Notes: generated from the letters alone by a model not told the origin. Shown: positions 30,758 through 40,195, counted from the first letter of the stretch. The stretch is DNA of 64,000 nt from Micrococcaceae bacterium RIT 802 (GCA_016892645.1 JAFEMX010000017.1:1-64000); one strand, 5' to 3'. Numbers and translations are program-made.

Positions 30758-31684
30758 TTACGGCCGCATGGGGCCTTGGAGGCCCAGTTCCAGTGAATCG
30801 ACACGGGCGGCGAATTCGGCGTTCGAGCCGAGGGCCAGCTGGAGCCGCTGGAGGATGGCTGTCACCTGCTCGCGTCCTGTTTCCGGGGCGAGGGTGACCT
30901 CGATCCGCAATTCCGGTCCCGGTCCTCCTCCGGGAACAACCGTGCCATCGGCCGAACGGGAGGCAACACCGCGGCCGGGCGCGGCGGTGAGTGCAACGAT
31001 CGCCGGGTCGGCAGCGGCAGCCGACTGCAGCACCGGCACGAGGCCCGTGTCCTCGTAGCTCGGAGTCCACTCCCGCTGTTGGGCCAGTGCCCACATGGCC
31101 GGCCGCCGCAATACGAAGGTCAGGTCTGCACCCGGGTCGATGACGAGGAGCTGGGCCTTCTCGGCTACTGCCGACAATGCTGCGCGAGGGGCGTAGACGG
31201 CTACGGGACGGGCCTGCGCATGCCATGAATGCAGGCGGTCCACGCTGCTGAAGACCGGCAGGGCCGGCCGGCCGTCGGGCGCCTTGATGGTCACCAGGGC
31301 CATGTCGGCTTCCTTGTCCTCGGTGAACCCATGGTCACCGATTCCCCCCTCGGCCAGTGTGGCGATGACGGGGACGAACACGCGGGCATGCGCCAGGGCG
31401 CGGTGCACCGCCTGCTCATCGCCCGTACCTTCCTTCAGGGCGGCCGTGGCGGCGACATAGGAGGGATCCGGGCCTCCGTCATCCGCATCGAAGTTGTGCA
31501 GCGGATTGCCGTCACCAGTGAGGTCCCGACCCGACCACGGCTGGCCCGCAGAGTCTGCCCCCTCTCCCGCCCTGAGAAGGGCCGCCTCGATGTGGCCGGG
31601 CAGGTGGCGGCCGATCCGTGGCCGTTTCCCGGCCTGGTTACCGTGCGGCTGGTCCCGCGGTATGGGGTGGTTTTCTGGGGGCAT
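30758..31684 (-). CDS. SseB-family protein
   Basis: 308 residues. Two SseB-like halves: a first with ALAHARVFVPVIATLAEGG and ALVTIKAPDGRPALPVFSSVDRLHSW, and a C-terminal part with LRIEVTLAPETGREQVTAILQRLQLALG. Named after an enteric protein, but the actinobacterial members are uncharacterised. Start ATG 31684 is 3 nt after the hisA stop; a later in-frame start near GHIEAALLRAG is possible. It is the last gene of the his run, ending before the terminator at 30710-30742. Confidence 0.82.
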   Translation of the reverse strand: MPPENHPIPRDQPHGNQAGKRPRIGRHLPGHIEAALLRAGEGADSAGQPWSGRDLTGDGNPLHNFDADDGGPDPSYVAATAALKEGTGDEQAVHRALAHARVFVPVIATLAEGGIGDHGFTEDKEADMALVTIKAPDGRPALPVFSSVDRLHSWHAQARPVAVYAPRAALSAVAEKAQLLVIDPGADLTFVLRRPAMWALAQQREWTPSYEDTGLVPVLQSAAAADPAIVALTAAPGRGVASRSADGTVVPGGGPGPELRIEVTLAPETGREQVTAILQRLQLALGSNAEFAARVDSLELGLQGPMRP

Positions 31685-31687
31685 CGT

Positions 31688-32425
31688 CTACCGGCGCCCC
31701 GCGACGTCCAGGGCCTCGGGCAGGGTGAACTGGCCCGAGTAGAGGGCCTTACCGACGATGGCCCCCTCGACGCCTTCCGATACCAGGGCGCGCAATTCCC
31801 GCAAGTCGTCGAGGCTGGAGATACCGCCCGAGGCGATGACCGGACGGCTGGTCCGCGTGCACATCTCCCGCAAGAGGTCCACATTCGGGCCGCGCAGCGT
31901 CCCGTCCTTGGTCACGTCGGTGACGACATAGCGGGCACAGCCGGCGTCCTCGAGACGGGCCAGCACGTCCCAGAGGTCGCCACCCTCGCTGGTCCAGCCC
32001 CGGCCGGCCAACGTGGTGCCCCGGACGTCGAGGCCGACGGCGATTTTGTCCCCATGCCGGGAGATGGCCCGGGCGGTCCATTCAGGTGCTTCCAGGGCCG
32101 CTGTTCCAAGGTTCACCCGTGCAGCGCCGAATTCGAGGGCACGTTCGAGGGACTCGTCGTCGCGGATGCCGCCGGAGAGCTCGACCTTGATGCCCAGTTC
32201 CCGGGAGATCCGCGACACGGCTTCGGTGTTGTTTCCGCGGCCAAAGGCGGCATCCAAGTCGACCAGGTGAACCCACTCGGCGCCATCCTGCTGCCAGGCC
32301 AGAGCCGCTTCCAAGGGGTCGCCGTAGCCGGTTTCGCTGCCGGCTTCCCCTTGGACGAGGCGAACTGCCTGCCCGTCTGCGATGTCAACCGCCGGCAAGA
32401 GTTGAAGAATGGTGTTCTGGTTCAT
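31688..32425 (-). CDS. priA: Phosphoribosyl isomerase A, dual HisA/TrpF (PriA)
   Basis: 245-residue TIM barrel that isomerises ProFAR in histidine synthesis. Actinobacteria often lack trpF and use PriA for both histidine and tryptophan. Catalytic Asp14 (PAVDIADG) and Asp174 (DVTKDGT) are present, and the GRGW motif (141-144) corresponds to the Arg/Trp pair that M. tuberculosis PriA uses to switch substrates. Whether a separate trpF exists cannot be seen here. 72 nt after the small membrane gene. Confidence 0.92.
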   Translation of the reverse strand: MNQNTILQLLPAVDIADGQAVRLVQGEAGSETGYGDPLEAALAWQQDGAEWVHLVDLDAAFGRGNNTEAVSRISRELGIKVELSGGIRDDESLERALEFGAARVNLGTAALEAPEWTARAISRHGDKIAVGLDVRGTTLAGRGWTSEGGDLWDVLARLEDAGCARYVVTDVTKDGTLRGPNVDLLREMCTRTSRPVIASGGISSLDDLRELRALVSEGVEGAIVGKALYSGQFTLPEALDVAGRR

Positions 32426-32497
32426 GGTGTTCGTCTCCGGTCGTCGTCGGGGTTGGGCTCTGGTGCTGCTGGAGCGGGCCTTGTCCGGCCCTGTGGC

Positions 32498-32650
32498 CTA
32501 GTCGAGCGTCAAGATGTAGGCGGCGAGCAGCGACATGCCGGCCAAGACCCATGCGGTAATGATCCAGGAGATGTGGGCCTTCTGCTGGCGCAGCGACAGC
32601 GCGCCTCCGGCCAGCACGCCACCGAGGGCCATCAAGAGGATGCTCCACAT
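32498..32650 (-). CDS. 50-residue membrane protein in the his operon
   Basis: Start ATG 32650 shares one base with the hisH stop (TGATG), so it should be translated by reinitiation. The product is [20 protein letters not shown], a short basic-polar stretch (RQQKAHIS), and a second helix from residue 28 to 48 ending TLD: two membrane helices with a positive turn. No known domain. It lies exactly between hisH and priA on the same strand, with no room for another promoter. Role unknown. Confidence 0.75.
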   Translation of the reverse strand: MWSILLMALGGVLAGGALSLRQQKAHISWIITAWVLAGMSLLAAYILTLD

Positions 32651-33288
32651 CAGGCGAGGGTTCCCAACCAGTTGGCCAACAACTGAGCGCCGGCTTCCCC
32701 GGACTTCTCGGGGTGGAATTGGACGGCGGAGAGCGGCCCGTTTTCAACCGCCGCGATGAATCGGCTGCCGTGCTCGGCCCATGTGACGGAGGGTGGTGTC
32801 ATGCGTGGTTGGGCCACCGGGAAGTCCCACTTCTGCACGGCGTAGGAGTGCACGAAGTAGAAGCGTTCGCCCTCGATACCGGCAAAGAGACGCGAACCCG
32901 GAGCGGCATCAACGGTGTTCCATCCCATGTGGGGCACCACGGGCGCGTCCAAGCGCTCGACGGTTCCGGGCCACTCACCGAATCCGGCGGTGCGGATGCC
33001 GTGCTCGACTCCCTCCTCGAAAAAGACCTGGTGCCCGACGCAGATCCCCAAAACGGGGCGGCCACCAGCGATGCGGCGCCCGATAAGAGGGCCGGCCCCA
33101 ACGTCCTTCAGCGCCTGCATCACGCTGGCGAACGCGCCCACACCGGGGACCACGAGGCCATCCGCTTCGCGGATGTCCTTGGCATCCTTGCTGAGCGTGA
33201 CCTCTGCTCCAACATGTTCAAGAGCGCGTACCGCGGAGCGGATATTGCCGGATCCGTAGTCCAGGACGGTGACGCGGGGCCCGGCCAA
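32650..33288 (-). CDS. hisH: Imidazole glycerol phosphate synthase, glutaminase subunit
   Basis: Class I glutamine amidotransferase that feeds ammonia to HisF. 212 residues. Nucleophile Cys83 in GICVGHQ; His192 and Glu194 in FHPEKS complete the triad. Opens [13 protein letters not shown]. Start ATG 33288 directly abuts the hisB stop. hisF itself is not in this window, so the partner is encoded elsewhere. Confidence 0.95.
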   Translation of the reverse strand: MAGPRVTVLDYGSGNIRSAVRALEHVGAEVTLSKDAKDIREADGLVVPGVGAFASVMQALKDVGAGPLIGRRIAGGRPVLGICVGHQVFFEEGVEHGIRTAGFGEWPGTVERLDAPVVPHMGWNTVDAAPGSRLFAGIEGERFYFVHSYAVQKWDFPVAQPRMTPPSVTWAEHGSRFIAAVENGPLSAVQFHPEKSGEAGAQLLANWLGTLA

Positions 33289-33915
33289 CTAGAGCGCCCC
33301 CTTGGTCGAGGGTATGGCGCCGCCGGTCCGGACGTCGGGCTCCACCGCCTCGCGGAGCGCACGGGCGAAGGCCTTGAACTGGGCTTCCACGATGTGGTGC
33401 GGGTCGCGGCCGGAGAGGACTCGCATGTGCAGGCAGATCTGGGCGTGCAGCGTCAGTGCCTCGAAGACGTGCCGGGTGAGCGAACCGGTAAAGTGCCCGC
33501 CGATGAGGTGGTACTCCTGTCCCGCGGGCTCACCGCCATGAACCAGATACGGGCGCCCGGAGATGTCCACCACAGCGTGGGCCAGTGCCTCGTCAAGGGG
33601 GATCGAGGCTTCACCGAAACGACGGATTCCGGCCTTGTTGCCCAGGGCCGTGCGCAACACCTCGCCAATGGTGATCGCGACGTCCTCCACGGTGTGGTGG
33701 ACATCGATGTGGGTGTCTCCGGTGGCCTGGACAGTGAGGTCGATCAGCGAGTGCTTGGCCAATGCCGTGAGCATGTGGTCATAGAACGGAACACTCGTGC
33801 TGATGTCGGCAACGCCGGTTCCGTCCAAGTCGAGCTCGACGACGACGGTGGACTCGCTGGTGGCACGCTCCATACGCGCGCGGCGGCCGCTGAGCAATTC
33901 TGCAGGCACAGACAT
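33289..33915 (-). CDS. hisB: Imidazoleglycerol-phosphate dehydratase
   Basis: 208 residues, stand-alone IGPD without the phosphatase domain of enteric HisB. Mn-binding His-rich signatures [11 protein letters not shown] and ARSALREA-like C-terminal [18 protein letters not shown] are intact. Conserved SVPFYDHML near residue 45. Start ATG 33915; ATG at residue 15 (MERATSEST) is an alternative that fits the family better but lacks a clearer ribosome site. 50 nt downstream of hisC. Confidence 0.95.
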   Translation of the reverse strand: MSVPAELLSGRRARMERATSESTVVVELDLDGTGVADISTSVPFYDHMLTALAKHSLIDLTVQATGDTHIDVHHTVEDVAITIGEVLRTALGNKAGIRRFGEASIPLDEALAHAVVDISGRPYLVHGGEPAGQEYHLIGGHFTGSLTRHVFEALTLHAQICLHMRVLSGRDPHHIVEAQFKAFARALREAVEPDVRTGGAIPSTKGAL

Positions 33916-33965
33916 TCCTTCGGTGTGGTGGGGCGGGCGGCAGATGTGTCAGCCCGTGGTCAAGT

Positions 33966-35096
33966 CTAGCTGCCGTGCCTCGACGGGACGGAGTCCCGGG
34001 ATGACAGCAGAGCCTCGAGGGCGGTGAGGAAGGCGGTGGTCTCGGCCTCGGTTCCCGCTGTGACCCTCAGGTGGCCGGGGATGCCGACGTCGCGGACCAA
34101 CACCCCCGCGTCAAGCAGGCCTTGCCACGTCTGGCCGGCGTGCTCGAGCCCCCCGAAGAACACGAAGTTTGAATCGCTGACTGCGGGTTCGAGCCCCAAC
34201 CGGGTGAGTTCGGAGACGATGCGGTCGCGTTGTCCCTTGATGTCCTCCACCGTGGCCAGCAGGGCATCGACCTGCTTGAGTGCGGCGTTTGCCGTCGCCT
34301 GGGTGACGGCGGAGAGGTGGTACGGCAGGCGCACCAGACGCAGCGCGTCGGCAATTTCGGGAGCTGCGGCGAGGTAACCGAGTCGGGCTCCGGCCAAGGC
34401 GAATGCCTTGCTCATGGTCCGCGTGACGATCAGACGTTCACGGCCGGGGAGCAGGGTCAGCGCCGATTCGGTGCCCTCCAGTGCGAATTCCGCGTAGGCC
34501 TCGTCGACGATGATCACCGCGTTGCTGGCCTGCCCGGCGTCGTAGACAGCCTCGACGACGTCCAGCCCCAGAGCCGTTCCTGTCGGGTTGTTGGGCGAAC
34601 AGAGGATCACGACGTTCGGAGCCTCGGCTACGACCTGCTCAGCTGCGGATGCGGCGCTGAGCGCGAACCCCGCCCCCCGTTTTCCGGCGAGGTACGAAGT
34701 GTCGGTTCCGCTGGCCAGCAAGGGGTACATCGAGTACGTCGGCGGGAAGCTCATGACCGTCCGCCCCGGGCCACCGAACGCCTGGAGGATCTGCTGCAGG
34801 ACCTCGTTGGAGCCATTTGCGGCCCACATGTTCTCCGCAGCCAGACCGTGACCGAGGTAGCCGGCAAGGCGCTCGCGCAATTCGGTGAACTCGCGATCCG
34901 GATACCGGTTCAGGGACAGCGCGGCTGCGGTCACGTCCTCTACGATGGCCCGGCAGACCGATTCGGGCAGTGGATGCGTGTTTTCATTGACGTTCAGCAG
35001 GACGGCGACATCAAGCTGAGGAGCACCGTAGGGTTCGATGCCGCGCAGGTTCTCCCGCAACGGCAATTTGGCCAATCTTTCCAGCTGATCACTCAC
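33966..35096 (-). CDS. hisC: Histidinol-phosphate aminotransferase
   Basis: 376-residue class I/II PLP aminotransferase. Schiff-base Lys230 in TRTMSKAFALAGARLGY; substrate and cofactor motifs LNVNENTHPLP, SPNNPTGT and IVDEAYAEF are present. First gene of this his run (hisC-hisB-hisH-small membrane gene-priA-sseB). Start GTG 35096: the -10-consensus-like TAGAAT (35108-35103) lies 6 nt upstream without a Shine-Dalgarno, indicating a leaderless message. Confidence 0.93.
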   Translation of the reverse strand: MSDQLERLAKLPLRENLRGIEPYGAPQLDVAVLLNVNENTHPLPESVCRAIVEDVTAAALSLNRYPDREFTELRERLAGYLGHGLAAENMWAANGSNEVLQQILQAFGGPGRTVMSFPPTYSMYPLLASGTDTSYLAGKRGAGFALSAASAAEQVVAEAPNVVILCSPNNPTGTALGLDVVEAVYDAGQASNAVIIVDEAYAEFALEGTESALTLLPGRERLIVTRTMSKAFALAGARLGYLAAAPEIADALRLVRLPYHLSAVTQATANAALKQVDALLATVEDIKGQRDRIVSELTRLGLEPAVSDSNFVFFGGLEHAGQTWQGLLDAGVLVRDVGIPGHLRVTAGTEAETTAFLTALEALLSSRDSVPSRHGS

Positions 35097-35164
35097 CGCA
35101 CCATTCTAATTCGGCGAGGGGCCACCGGCGGAATCCGGCGGTGGGCCGGGGTCACATTGGTGGT

Positions 35165-35569
35165 TCAGTCCCCGGTCGGAACGAAGATCTGCTCGCCCGG
35201 GACCAACACCGAACCACGCAGGTCGTTCATTTCGGTGATCTCCGCGACGACCTGCTGGCGATCACGGTCCGGCGCGAACTCTGCCGCCAAATCCCACACG
35301 GTGTCCCCGTGCATGACCGAGACGGTGGTGGCGTCCACCGGTGCAGTCCCGGACGATCCCGCTGCCATCACCGGTGCGGTGAAGATGCCGGCCAGTACCA
35401 GTACCGCCGTCGCCGCCAACATCACGGGCAGACCGATCAGGATGAAGCGGCCGCGCCGGGTGAGTTCGAGCCGTCCGGCAACACGGGGGCGATTGATGTC
35501 GCGGGTGTTCTGCGCGTCGGCGCGGCCTGTCGTGAAGAACGCCGGGGCCGTTAATGCGATCTGAGCCAT
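35165..35569 (-). CDS. LysM membrane protein divergent from lexA, candidate SOS division inhibitor
   Basis: 134 residues. A basic cytoplasmic N-terminus, one transmembrane helix (about 43-65) and an extracytoplasmic LysM domain (83-131: SVMHGDTVWDLAAEF, VPGEQIFVP). This is the architecture of Bacillus YneA and of the lexA-adjacent LysM proteins of actinobacteria (ChiZ/Rv2719c, DivS), which halt division during DNA damage. Start ATG 35569 with AAGGAAGG upstream. A LexA box lies 60 bp upstream at 35629-35646. Function by position and architecture, not by high sequence identity. Confidence 0.82.
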   Translation of the reverse strand: MAQIALTAPAFFTTGRADAQNTRDINRPRVAGRLELTRRGRFILIGLPVMLAATAVLVLAGIFTAPVMAAGSSGTAPVDATTVSVMHGDTVWDLAAEFAPDRDRQQVVAEITEMNDLRGSVLVPGEQIFVPTGD

Positions 35570-35628
35570 GGTCTTGCCTTCCTTTCGACCCGCCGCGCGG
35601 GTACCTGTCGCGATGACCGCGACCCGTC

Positions 35629-35646
35629 TTCGAACTCATATTCGAA
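35629..35646. promoter_or_regulatory. LexA (SOS) box between the LysM gene and lexA
   Basis: TTCGAACTCATATTCGAA fits the actinobacterial SOS box CGAAC-N4-GTTCG with one mismatch in the right half. It is palindromic in its outer bases. Placed in the divergent promoter region, it probably controls the LysM gene and helps control lexA. Confidence 0.78.
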
Positions 35647-35674
35647 TTTCTTGTTCATTTTTAGCATCTAGGTG

Positions 35675-35697
35675 CGAACGTTGTCGAGACACGTTCG
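35675..35697. promoter_or_regulatory. Second CGAACG/CGTTCG dyad before lexA
   Basis: CGAACG (35675-35680) and CGTTCG (35692-35697) form an inverted repeat with an 11-nt spacer. The half-sites look like LexA half-boxes but the spacing is wider than the usual 4-nt core, so it is either a degenerate second SOS box or two half-sites. It lies 10 nt before the lexA -35. Confidence 0.45.
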
Positions 35698-35706
35698 AAT
35701 AAATCT

Positions 35707-35735
35707 TTGAATGACCGCCTCGGCTGGCCTAGAGT
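35707..35735 (+). promoter_or_regulatory. lexA promoter
   Basis: TTGAAT (35707-35712), 17-nt spacer, TAGAGT (35730-35735), leaving a leader of about 90 nt before the ATG at 35832. Confidence 0.6.
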
Positions 35736-35831
35736 GGAAGCGTCGGCTGAACGGATGCGAGTCCATCAGCCGCATCCGACAGATTGCGCACAGGCCCGGT
35801 ACGCCGGCGATTTACCAGGACGGGATGGACC

Positions 35832-36560
35832 ATGAGCTCAGCGGAGACTCCGGCGCCTAAGAAAGCACCCAAGGGGCTGACGGCCCGGCAAAGGCGGATT
35901 CTGGAGACAATCCAGCGGGCCGTCGCGGACAAGGGCTACCCCCCATCGATGCGCGAAATCGGGGACACCGTCGGGCTGGCCAGTCTGTCCAGCGTCACCC
36001 ACCAGTTGAGCCAACTGGAGAAGCTCGGATACATTCGCCGTGATCCCCGTCGTCCGCGGGCCATGGAAATCCTGCTGCCCCTCAGCCTCGGAACCGCGGC
36101 TGCGCCGGATGCAGCGGAGAAGGCCCCCGAGGACACGAACAGGGAGCGAGCACACCTTTCAGTCGTCGAGATGGATTCGTCCGCCGACGTGGCAAGAGTC
36201 CCGCTGGTCGGCAGAATCGCTGCCGGCGGCCCGATCCTGGCCGACCAATCCGTCGAAGACGTCATGTCCCTACCCCGCCAGCTGGTCGGGCATGGTGAGC
36301 TCTTCATGCTCAAGGTCAGCGGGGACTCAATGGTCGAGGCGGCGATCTGCGACGGCGACTGGGTGGTCGTCCGGCGCCAGCAGCATGCAGAGAACGGCGA
36401 CATCGTCGCCGCGCTCCTGGACGATGAGGCCACGGTGAAGACGTTCCGCCAGCGAGACGGACATACGTGGCTGCTGCCCCAGAACCGGCAATACGAACCC
36501 ATCCTCGGCGATCACGCCACCGTCATGGGCAAGGTCGTTTCGGTGATGCGCTCGATCTAG
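35832..36560 (+). CDS. lexA: LexA repressor
   Basis: 242 residues. N-terminal winged helix ([23 protein letters not shown]) and C-terminal S24 protease. Self-cleavage site Ala131-Gly132 in RIAAGGP; catalytic Ser166 (KVSGDSM) and Lys203 (DEATVKTF). Represses SOS genes until RecA filaments trigger cleavage. Start ATG 35832 ([20 protein letters not shown]); the frame is open 16 codons upstream but without a better ribosome site. Likely targets here: itself, the LysM gene and recA. Confidence 0.96.
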   Translation: MSSAETPAPKKAPKGLTARQRRILETIQRAVADKGYPPSMREIGDTVGLASLSSVTHQLSQLEKLGYIRRDPRRPRAMEILLPLSLGTAAAPDAAEKAPEDTNRERAHLSVVEMDSSADVARVPLVGRIAAGGPILADQSVEDVMSLPRQLVGHGELFMLKVSGDSMVEAAICDGDWVVVRRQQHAENGDIVAALLDDEATVKTFRQRDGHTWLLPQNRQYEPILGDHATVMGKVVSVMRSI

Positions 36561-36579
36561 GGCTACCACTTGCCCGCCC

Positions 36580-36608
36580 GGTCCCCCGTCCTCCACGGAC
36601 GGGGGACC
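36580..36608. terminator. Terminator between convergent lexA and dinG-like genes
   Basis: Perfect 12-bp stem GGTCCCCCGTCC (36580-36591) and GGACGGGGGACC (36597-36608), loop TCCAC, then TTT on the plus strand. Best assigned to lexA; the minus strand lacks a T run. Confidence 0.75.
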
Positions 36609-36615
36609 TTTGCGT

Positions 36616-38634
36616 TCAGGATCCGCTGGAGGCGATCCGGGCCAGCGCGCCCATGACAACGTTCTTGTCGGTCGTGGCCCACATCGGCGGAAGCGATGCA
36701 CGCAGGAAATTTCCGTATCGTTCGGTGGCCAACCTGGAGTCCAGGATCGCGACAACGCCCCGGTCAGTAGTGGACCGGATCAGCCGTCCCGCCCCCTGGG
36801 CCAGGCGCACGGCGGCATGGGATGCCGAAACCGCCATGAACCCGTTGCCGCCATGTCTGGCGACATCCCGGCTACGGGCCGTGGACAGTGGATCGTCCGG
36901 CCGCGGGAAGGGTATCCGGTCGATCACCACGAGTCGGCACGAGGGCCCGGGAACATCGACGCCCTGCCACAGCGTCATGGTCCCGAACAAGCAGGTGTCC
37001 CGTTCGTCCGCAAATTGCTGGACCAGTGTGGACATGCTCGATTCTCCCTGGCAGAGGATGTCGGGATCCACCCGGGGACGGAGTGCCTCTGCCGCCTCCT
37101 CTGCGGCCCGCCGCGAAGAGAAGAGCGCCAACACTCCTCCACCCGACGCCCCGATCAGGTCGGCCAGTTCGTCCAAGGCCTCCGTCGAAACGCTCCTCGA
37201 GGGCTTGGGCAGGTGACGCGCCACGTAAAGCATGCCCTGCCGCGTGTAGTCGAAAGGGCTGCCCACGTCGATGCCCGTCCAGGCCGGGGCTCCCTCACCG
37301 AGGAGTCCCAACGAACCGGCAACGGGTTCAAAGGCGGCTCCGATGGCCAGGGTCGCCGACGTCAGAACGACCGTTCGGCCATCGAAGAGCCCCTCCCGGA
37401 GCTTGCCGGCGACGGATAGCGGGGCAACGTTGATCGTGGCCGGCGCGGAATCATCCGGAGCCGTGTAGCCGGCGCCTGGGGTGAAGCTGCCTTGGCGCGA
37501 GATCCAGACGACTTCGCGGTCATCGGCCGGACCATCGAGTCGGTCGCATTGCTCCGTCAGGTACAGGAGCTGGGAACGCGCCATTTGCCGGCCGCCGTCG
37601 GCGGTTTCGCCATTGGCCGGTTTCGAATCAGACAGCGCAACGCGTGCTGCTTCCCGAACGGCGGCCACGGCACCGCGCTGTTCTTCGTTCAGTCCCTTGG
37701 GAAGCAGCCCTGAGGGAACGCCGTCGAGGGCGTCGGCGAGGGCCTGGCCCGCGCGGTTCAGGGCCTCCACGGCCACGCCCTTGCAATTTCTCCGGGTGGC
37801 CGTCGCCGCGCCGGAAACCAATGCCGCCGAAATCGGGCGGGTGACGGAACTGGTCACCCGGTCCTGGAGCTCGTGGGCCTCGTCGATGATCACGGTGTCG
37901 AATTCGGGCAGAACCGCCAAGCCTTCGAACGCCGACACCGCAAGCATCGCGTGGTTGGTGATGACGATGTCGGCCTCGCCTGCCTTCTTGCGGGCCGTTT
38001 CGCTGAAGCACTCTTCGGCCATGGGGCATTTCTGTGCGCCGAGGCAATCCATGGCGCTGACTGATACCTGTCGCCATGCCCGTTCGCTGACGCCGGGCAC
38101 CAGATCGTCGCGATCCCCGGTGTCGGTCTCCTCGGCCCATTCGCGGACCCGCACGACTTCCTGCCCCAGGGCGGAAGATGGGCCCGCCCCTGCTGTCAGG
38201 GGACGTGCGGCACCGTCGTCGCCCAGGGCGAAGAGCGCCCCCTCGTCCTCGTCGGGGTAGCCGCCTCCGAGCTTGTACTTGCAGACGTAGTTCGAGCGTC
38301 CCTTGGCCAGTGCGACGTCGAGTCGACGCGGCAGCTCGTCCGCGAGGTTCTCGAGCAGGCGGGGGACATCGCGGCCAACGATCTGTGCCTGAAGCGCCAA
38401 GGTGGCGGTGGAGACGACGACCGGTTTGTCCGATTCGAGGGCATGGGCAATCGCCGGGACGAGGTAGGCCAGCGACTTGCCCGTGCCCGTGCCGGCCTGC
38501 ACCAGCAGGTGGCGCCCGGATTCCAGGGACTCCACGACCTGTCGGGTCATTTCATGCTGTCCGGTGCGGCTCTGTCCACCCATGCGTTCCACGGCCCGGT
38601 CCAGCAGGGCCACCACGTCTTGTACTTCAGCCAT
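36616..38634 (-). CDS. DinG/XPD-family Fe-S helicase
   Basis: 672 residues. Walker A AGTGTGKS (47-54), DEAH box at 251-254 (VIIDEAHELQ). Four Cys, at 118, 197, 203 and 209 (YVCKY, DCLGAQKCPMAEEC), have the spacing of the 4Fe-4S domain of XPD/DinG 5'-3' helicases. C-terminal motif SSRRAAEEAAEAL and LWQGVDVPGPSCRLVVIDRIPF are typical. Likely unwinds D-loops, R-loops or G4 DNA in repair. Start ATG 38634 overlaps the hflX stop by 8 nt; the frame to 38733 lies inside hflX. Next to lexA but no SOS box seen. Confidence 0.9.
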   Translation of the reverse strand: MAEVQDVVALLDRAVERMGGQSRTGQHEMTRQVVESLESGRHLLVQAGTGTGKSLAYLVPAIAHALESDKPVVVSTATLALQAQIVGRDVPRLLENLADELPRRLDVALAKGRSNYVCKYKLGGGYPDEDEGALFALGDDGAARPLTAGAGPSSALGQEVVRVREWAEETDTGDRDDLVPGVSERAWRQVSVSAMDCLGAQKCPMAEECFSETARKKAGEADIVITNHAMLAVSAFEGLAVLPEFDTVIIDEAHELQDRVTSSVTRPISAALVSGAATATRRNCKGVAVEALNRAGQALADALDGVPSGLLPKGLNEEQRGAVAAVREAARVALSDSKPANGETADGGRQMARSQLLYLTEQCDRLDGPADDREVVWISRQGSFTPGAGYTAPDDSAPATINVAPLSVAGKLREGLFDGRTVVLTSATLAIGAAFEPVAGSLGLLGEGAPAWTGIDVGSPFDYTRQGMLYVARHLPKPSRSVSTEALDELADLIGASGGGVLALFSSRRAAEEAAEALRPRVDPDILCQGESSMSTLVQQFADERDTCLFGTMTLWQGVDVPGPSCRLVVIDRIPFPRPDDPLSTARSRDVARHGGNGFMAVSASHAAVRLAQGAGRLIRSTTDRGVVAILDSRLATERYGNFLRASLPPMWATTDKNVVMGALARIASSGS

Positions 38635-40195
38635 GGACGACGAATTGCTCCAATTCCGCGGCGAGTACGCCACGCACCTTGACTGACATGCGGGTCCCCT
38701 CGGGGGTGTGCTCGGTGGAGAGGATTTCGGCATCGGTGCCGTGCAGGCGGTTCACCAGGTCCCCCCGGCCGTAGGGGATGAGCAGTTCCATGGCCACGTC
38801 GGGACGCGGGATCGAGGAGCTGATCCGCTCCAGCAGCTCGGGGATTCCCCCACCGGTGCGGGCCGAGACGACGACGTGGTTCGCCTCGCGCTGGCGGATC
38901 CGTTCAACGACGAACGGGTCGGCGATGTCGGCCTTGTTGAGCACGATGATTTCCGGGATGTTCTGCGCGTCGACTTCCGTGAGGACCTGGCGGACGGCGT
39001 GGATCTGGCCCTCGGGGTCCGGGTGGGAGGCGTCGACGACGTGGAGGATCAGGTCGGCGTCGGCGATTTCCTCGAGAGTGGAGCGGAAGGCCTCCACCAG
39101 TTGGGTCGGCAACGAGCGGACGAAGCCCACGGTGTCTGCCAGCGTATAGCCGACACCGTCCTCGGTCTCGGTGCGCCGCACGGTGGGGTCCAGGGTGGCA
39201 AACAGCGCGTTTTCGACCAATGCGCCGGCATCGGTCAGGCGGTTCAGCAGGGAGGACTTCCCGGCGTTGGTGTATCCGGCAATGGCCACGGCCGGAACGG
39301 CGTTGCGCTTGCGATTCGACCGCTTGGCCTCGCGGGCCGGTTTCATGCCCTTGATCTCCCGGCGCAGTTTGGCCATGCGGTCGCGGATCCGCCGGCGGTC
39401 CAACTCGATTTTCGTCTCACCGGGCCCGCGGGAGCCGATGCCGCCACCAGCGGCACCGACGCGGCCACCTGCCTGCCGCGACATCGATTCGCCCCAGCCA
39501 CGCAGCCGGGGCAGCAGGTACTCGAGCTGGGCGAGCTCGACCTGGGCCTTGCCCTCGCGGCTCTGGGCATGCTGCGCGAAGATGTCCAGGATCAGGGCGG
39601 TCCGGTCGATCACCTTGACGCGGACAATGTCTTCCAGGGCACGACGTTGGGAGGGTGCCAGTTCGGAGTCGATGACGACGGTATCGGCGCCGGTGCTGGC
39701 GACGATGTCGCGCAGCTCCTGGGCCTTTCCGGAACCGAGGTAGGTTCCGGGATCCGGTTTCATGCGCCGCTGGACGAGGCCGTCGAGGACCTCGGAGCCC
39801 GCCGTTTCGGCCAGTGCGGCCAGTTCGCGTAGTGAGTTCTCCGCTTCCTGGGCGGTGCCCTCCGTCCAGATGCCAGCCAGAACCACGCGTTCGAGGCGCA
39901 GCTGCCGGTACTCGACCTCGGTGACGTCCTCGAGTTCGGTGGACAGTCCGGCGACGCGCCGCAGCGCGTTGCGTTCAGCCAGGTCCCGCTGCTCCCCGTC
40001 TGCCGTCGAATGCCCGCCGCCGTTGGCGCCGAGTGCCAGGGCCTTGCCGCCCAGGGTGGGCTGGGATTCCGCGGTGTTGCGCGGGGCGGCGCGGCCGGTT
40101 GCGTCATCGGTCGCCAGGATGCGGTCGATGACTGACTGGATCTCGTCCTCGTTGAGATCGTGGTCGCGTGGATTGGGCTCGTTGTGAGTGGTCAT
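38627..40195 (-). CDS. hflX: GTPase HflX
   Basis: 522 residues. N-terminal HflX domain (DPGTYLGSGKAQELRDIV, LAPSQRRALEDIV) followed by a Gly-rich hinge (GGRVGAAGGGIGSRGPGETKIE) and a G domain: GYTNAGKSSLLNRL (G1), DPTVRRTE (switch), DTVGFVRSLP (G3), LNKADI (G4), SARTGGG (G5). Splits stalled or hibernating 70S ribosomes. Start ATG 40195 with AAAGGGG 5 nt upstream; an ATG at 40219 is less likely. Follows miaA/miaB functionally in other bacteria; here they lie a few kb upstream. Confidence 0.93.
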   Translation of the reverse strand: MTTHNEPNPRDHDLNEDEIQSVIDRILATDDATGRAAPRNTAESQPTLGGKALALGANGGGHSTADGEQRDLAERNALRRVAGLSTELEDVTEVEYRQLRLERVVLAGIWTEGTAQEAENSLRELAALAETAGSEVLDGLVQRRMKPDPGTYLGSGKAQELRDIVASTGADTVVIDSELAPSQRRALEDIVRVKVIDRTALILDIFAQHAQSREGKAQVELAQLEYLLPRLRGWGESMSRQAGGRVGAAGGGIGSRGPGETKIELDRRRIRDRMAKLRREIKGMKPAREAKRSNRKRNAVPAVAIAGYTNAGKSSLLNRLTDAGALVENALFATLDPTVRRTETEDGVGYTLADTVGFVRSLPTQLVEAFRSTLEEIADADLILHVVDASHPDPEGQIHAVRQVLTEVDAQNIPEIIVLNKADIADPFVVERIRQREANHVVVSARTGGGIPELLERISSSIPRPDVAMELLIPYGRGDLVNRLHGTDAEILSTEHTPEGTRMSVKVRGVLAAELEQFVVHG

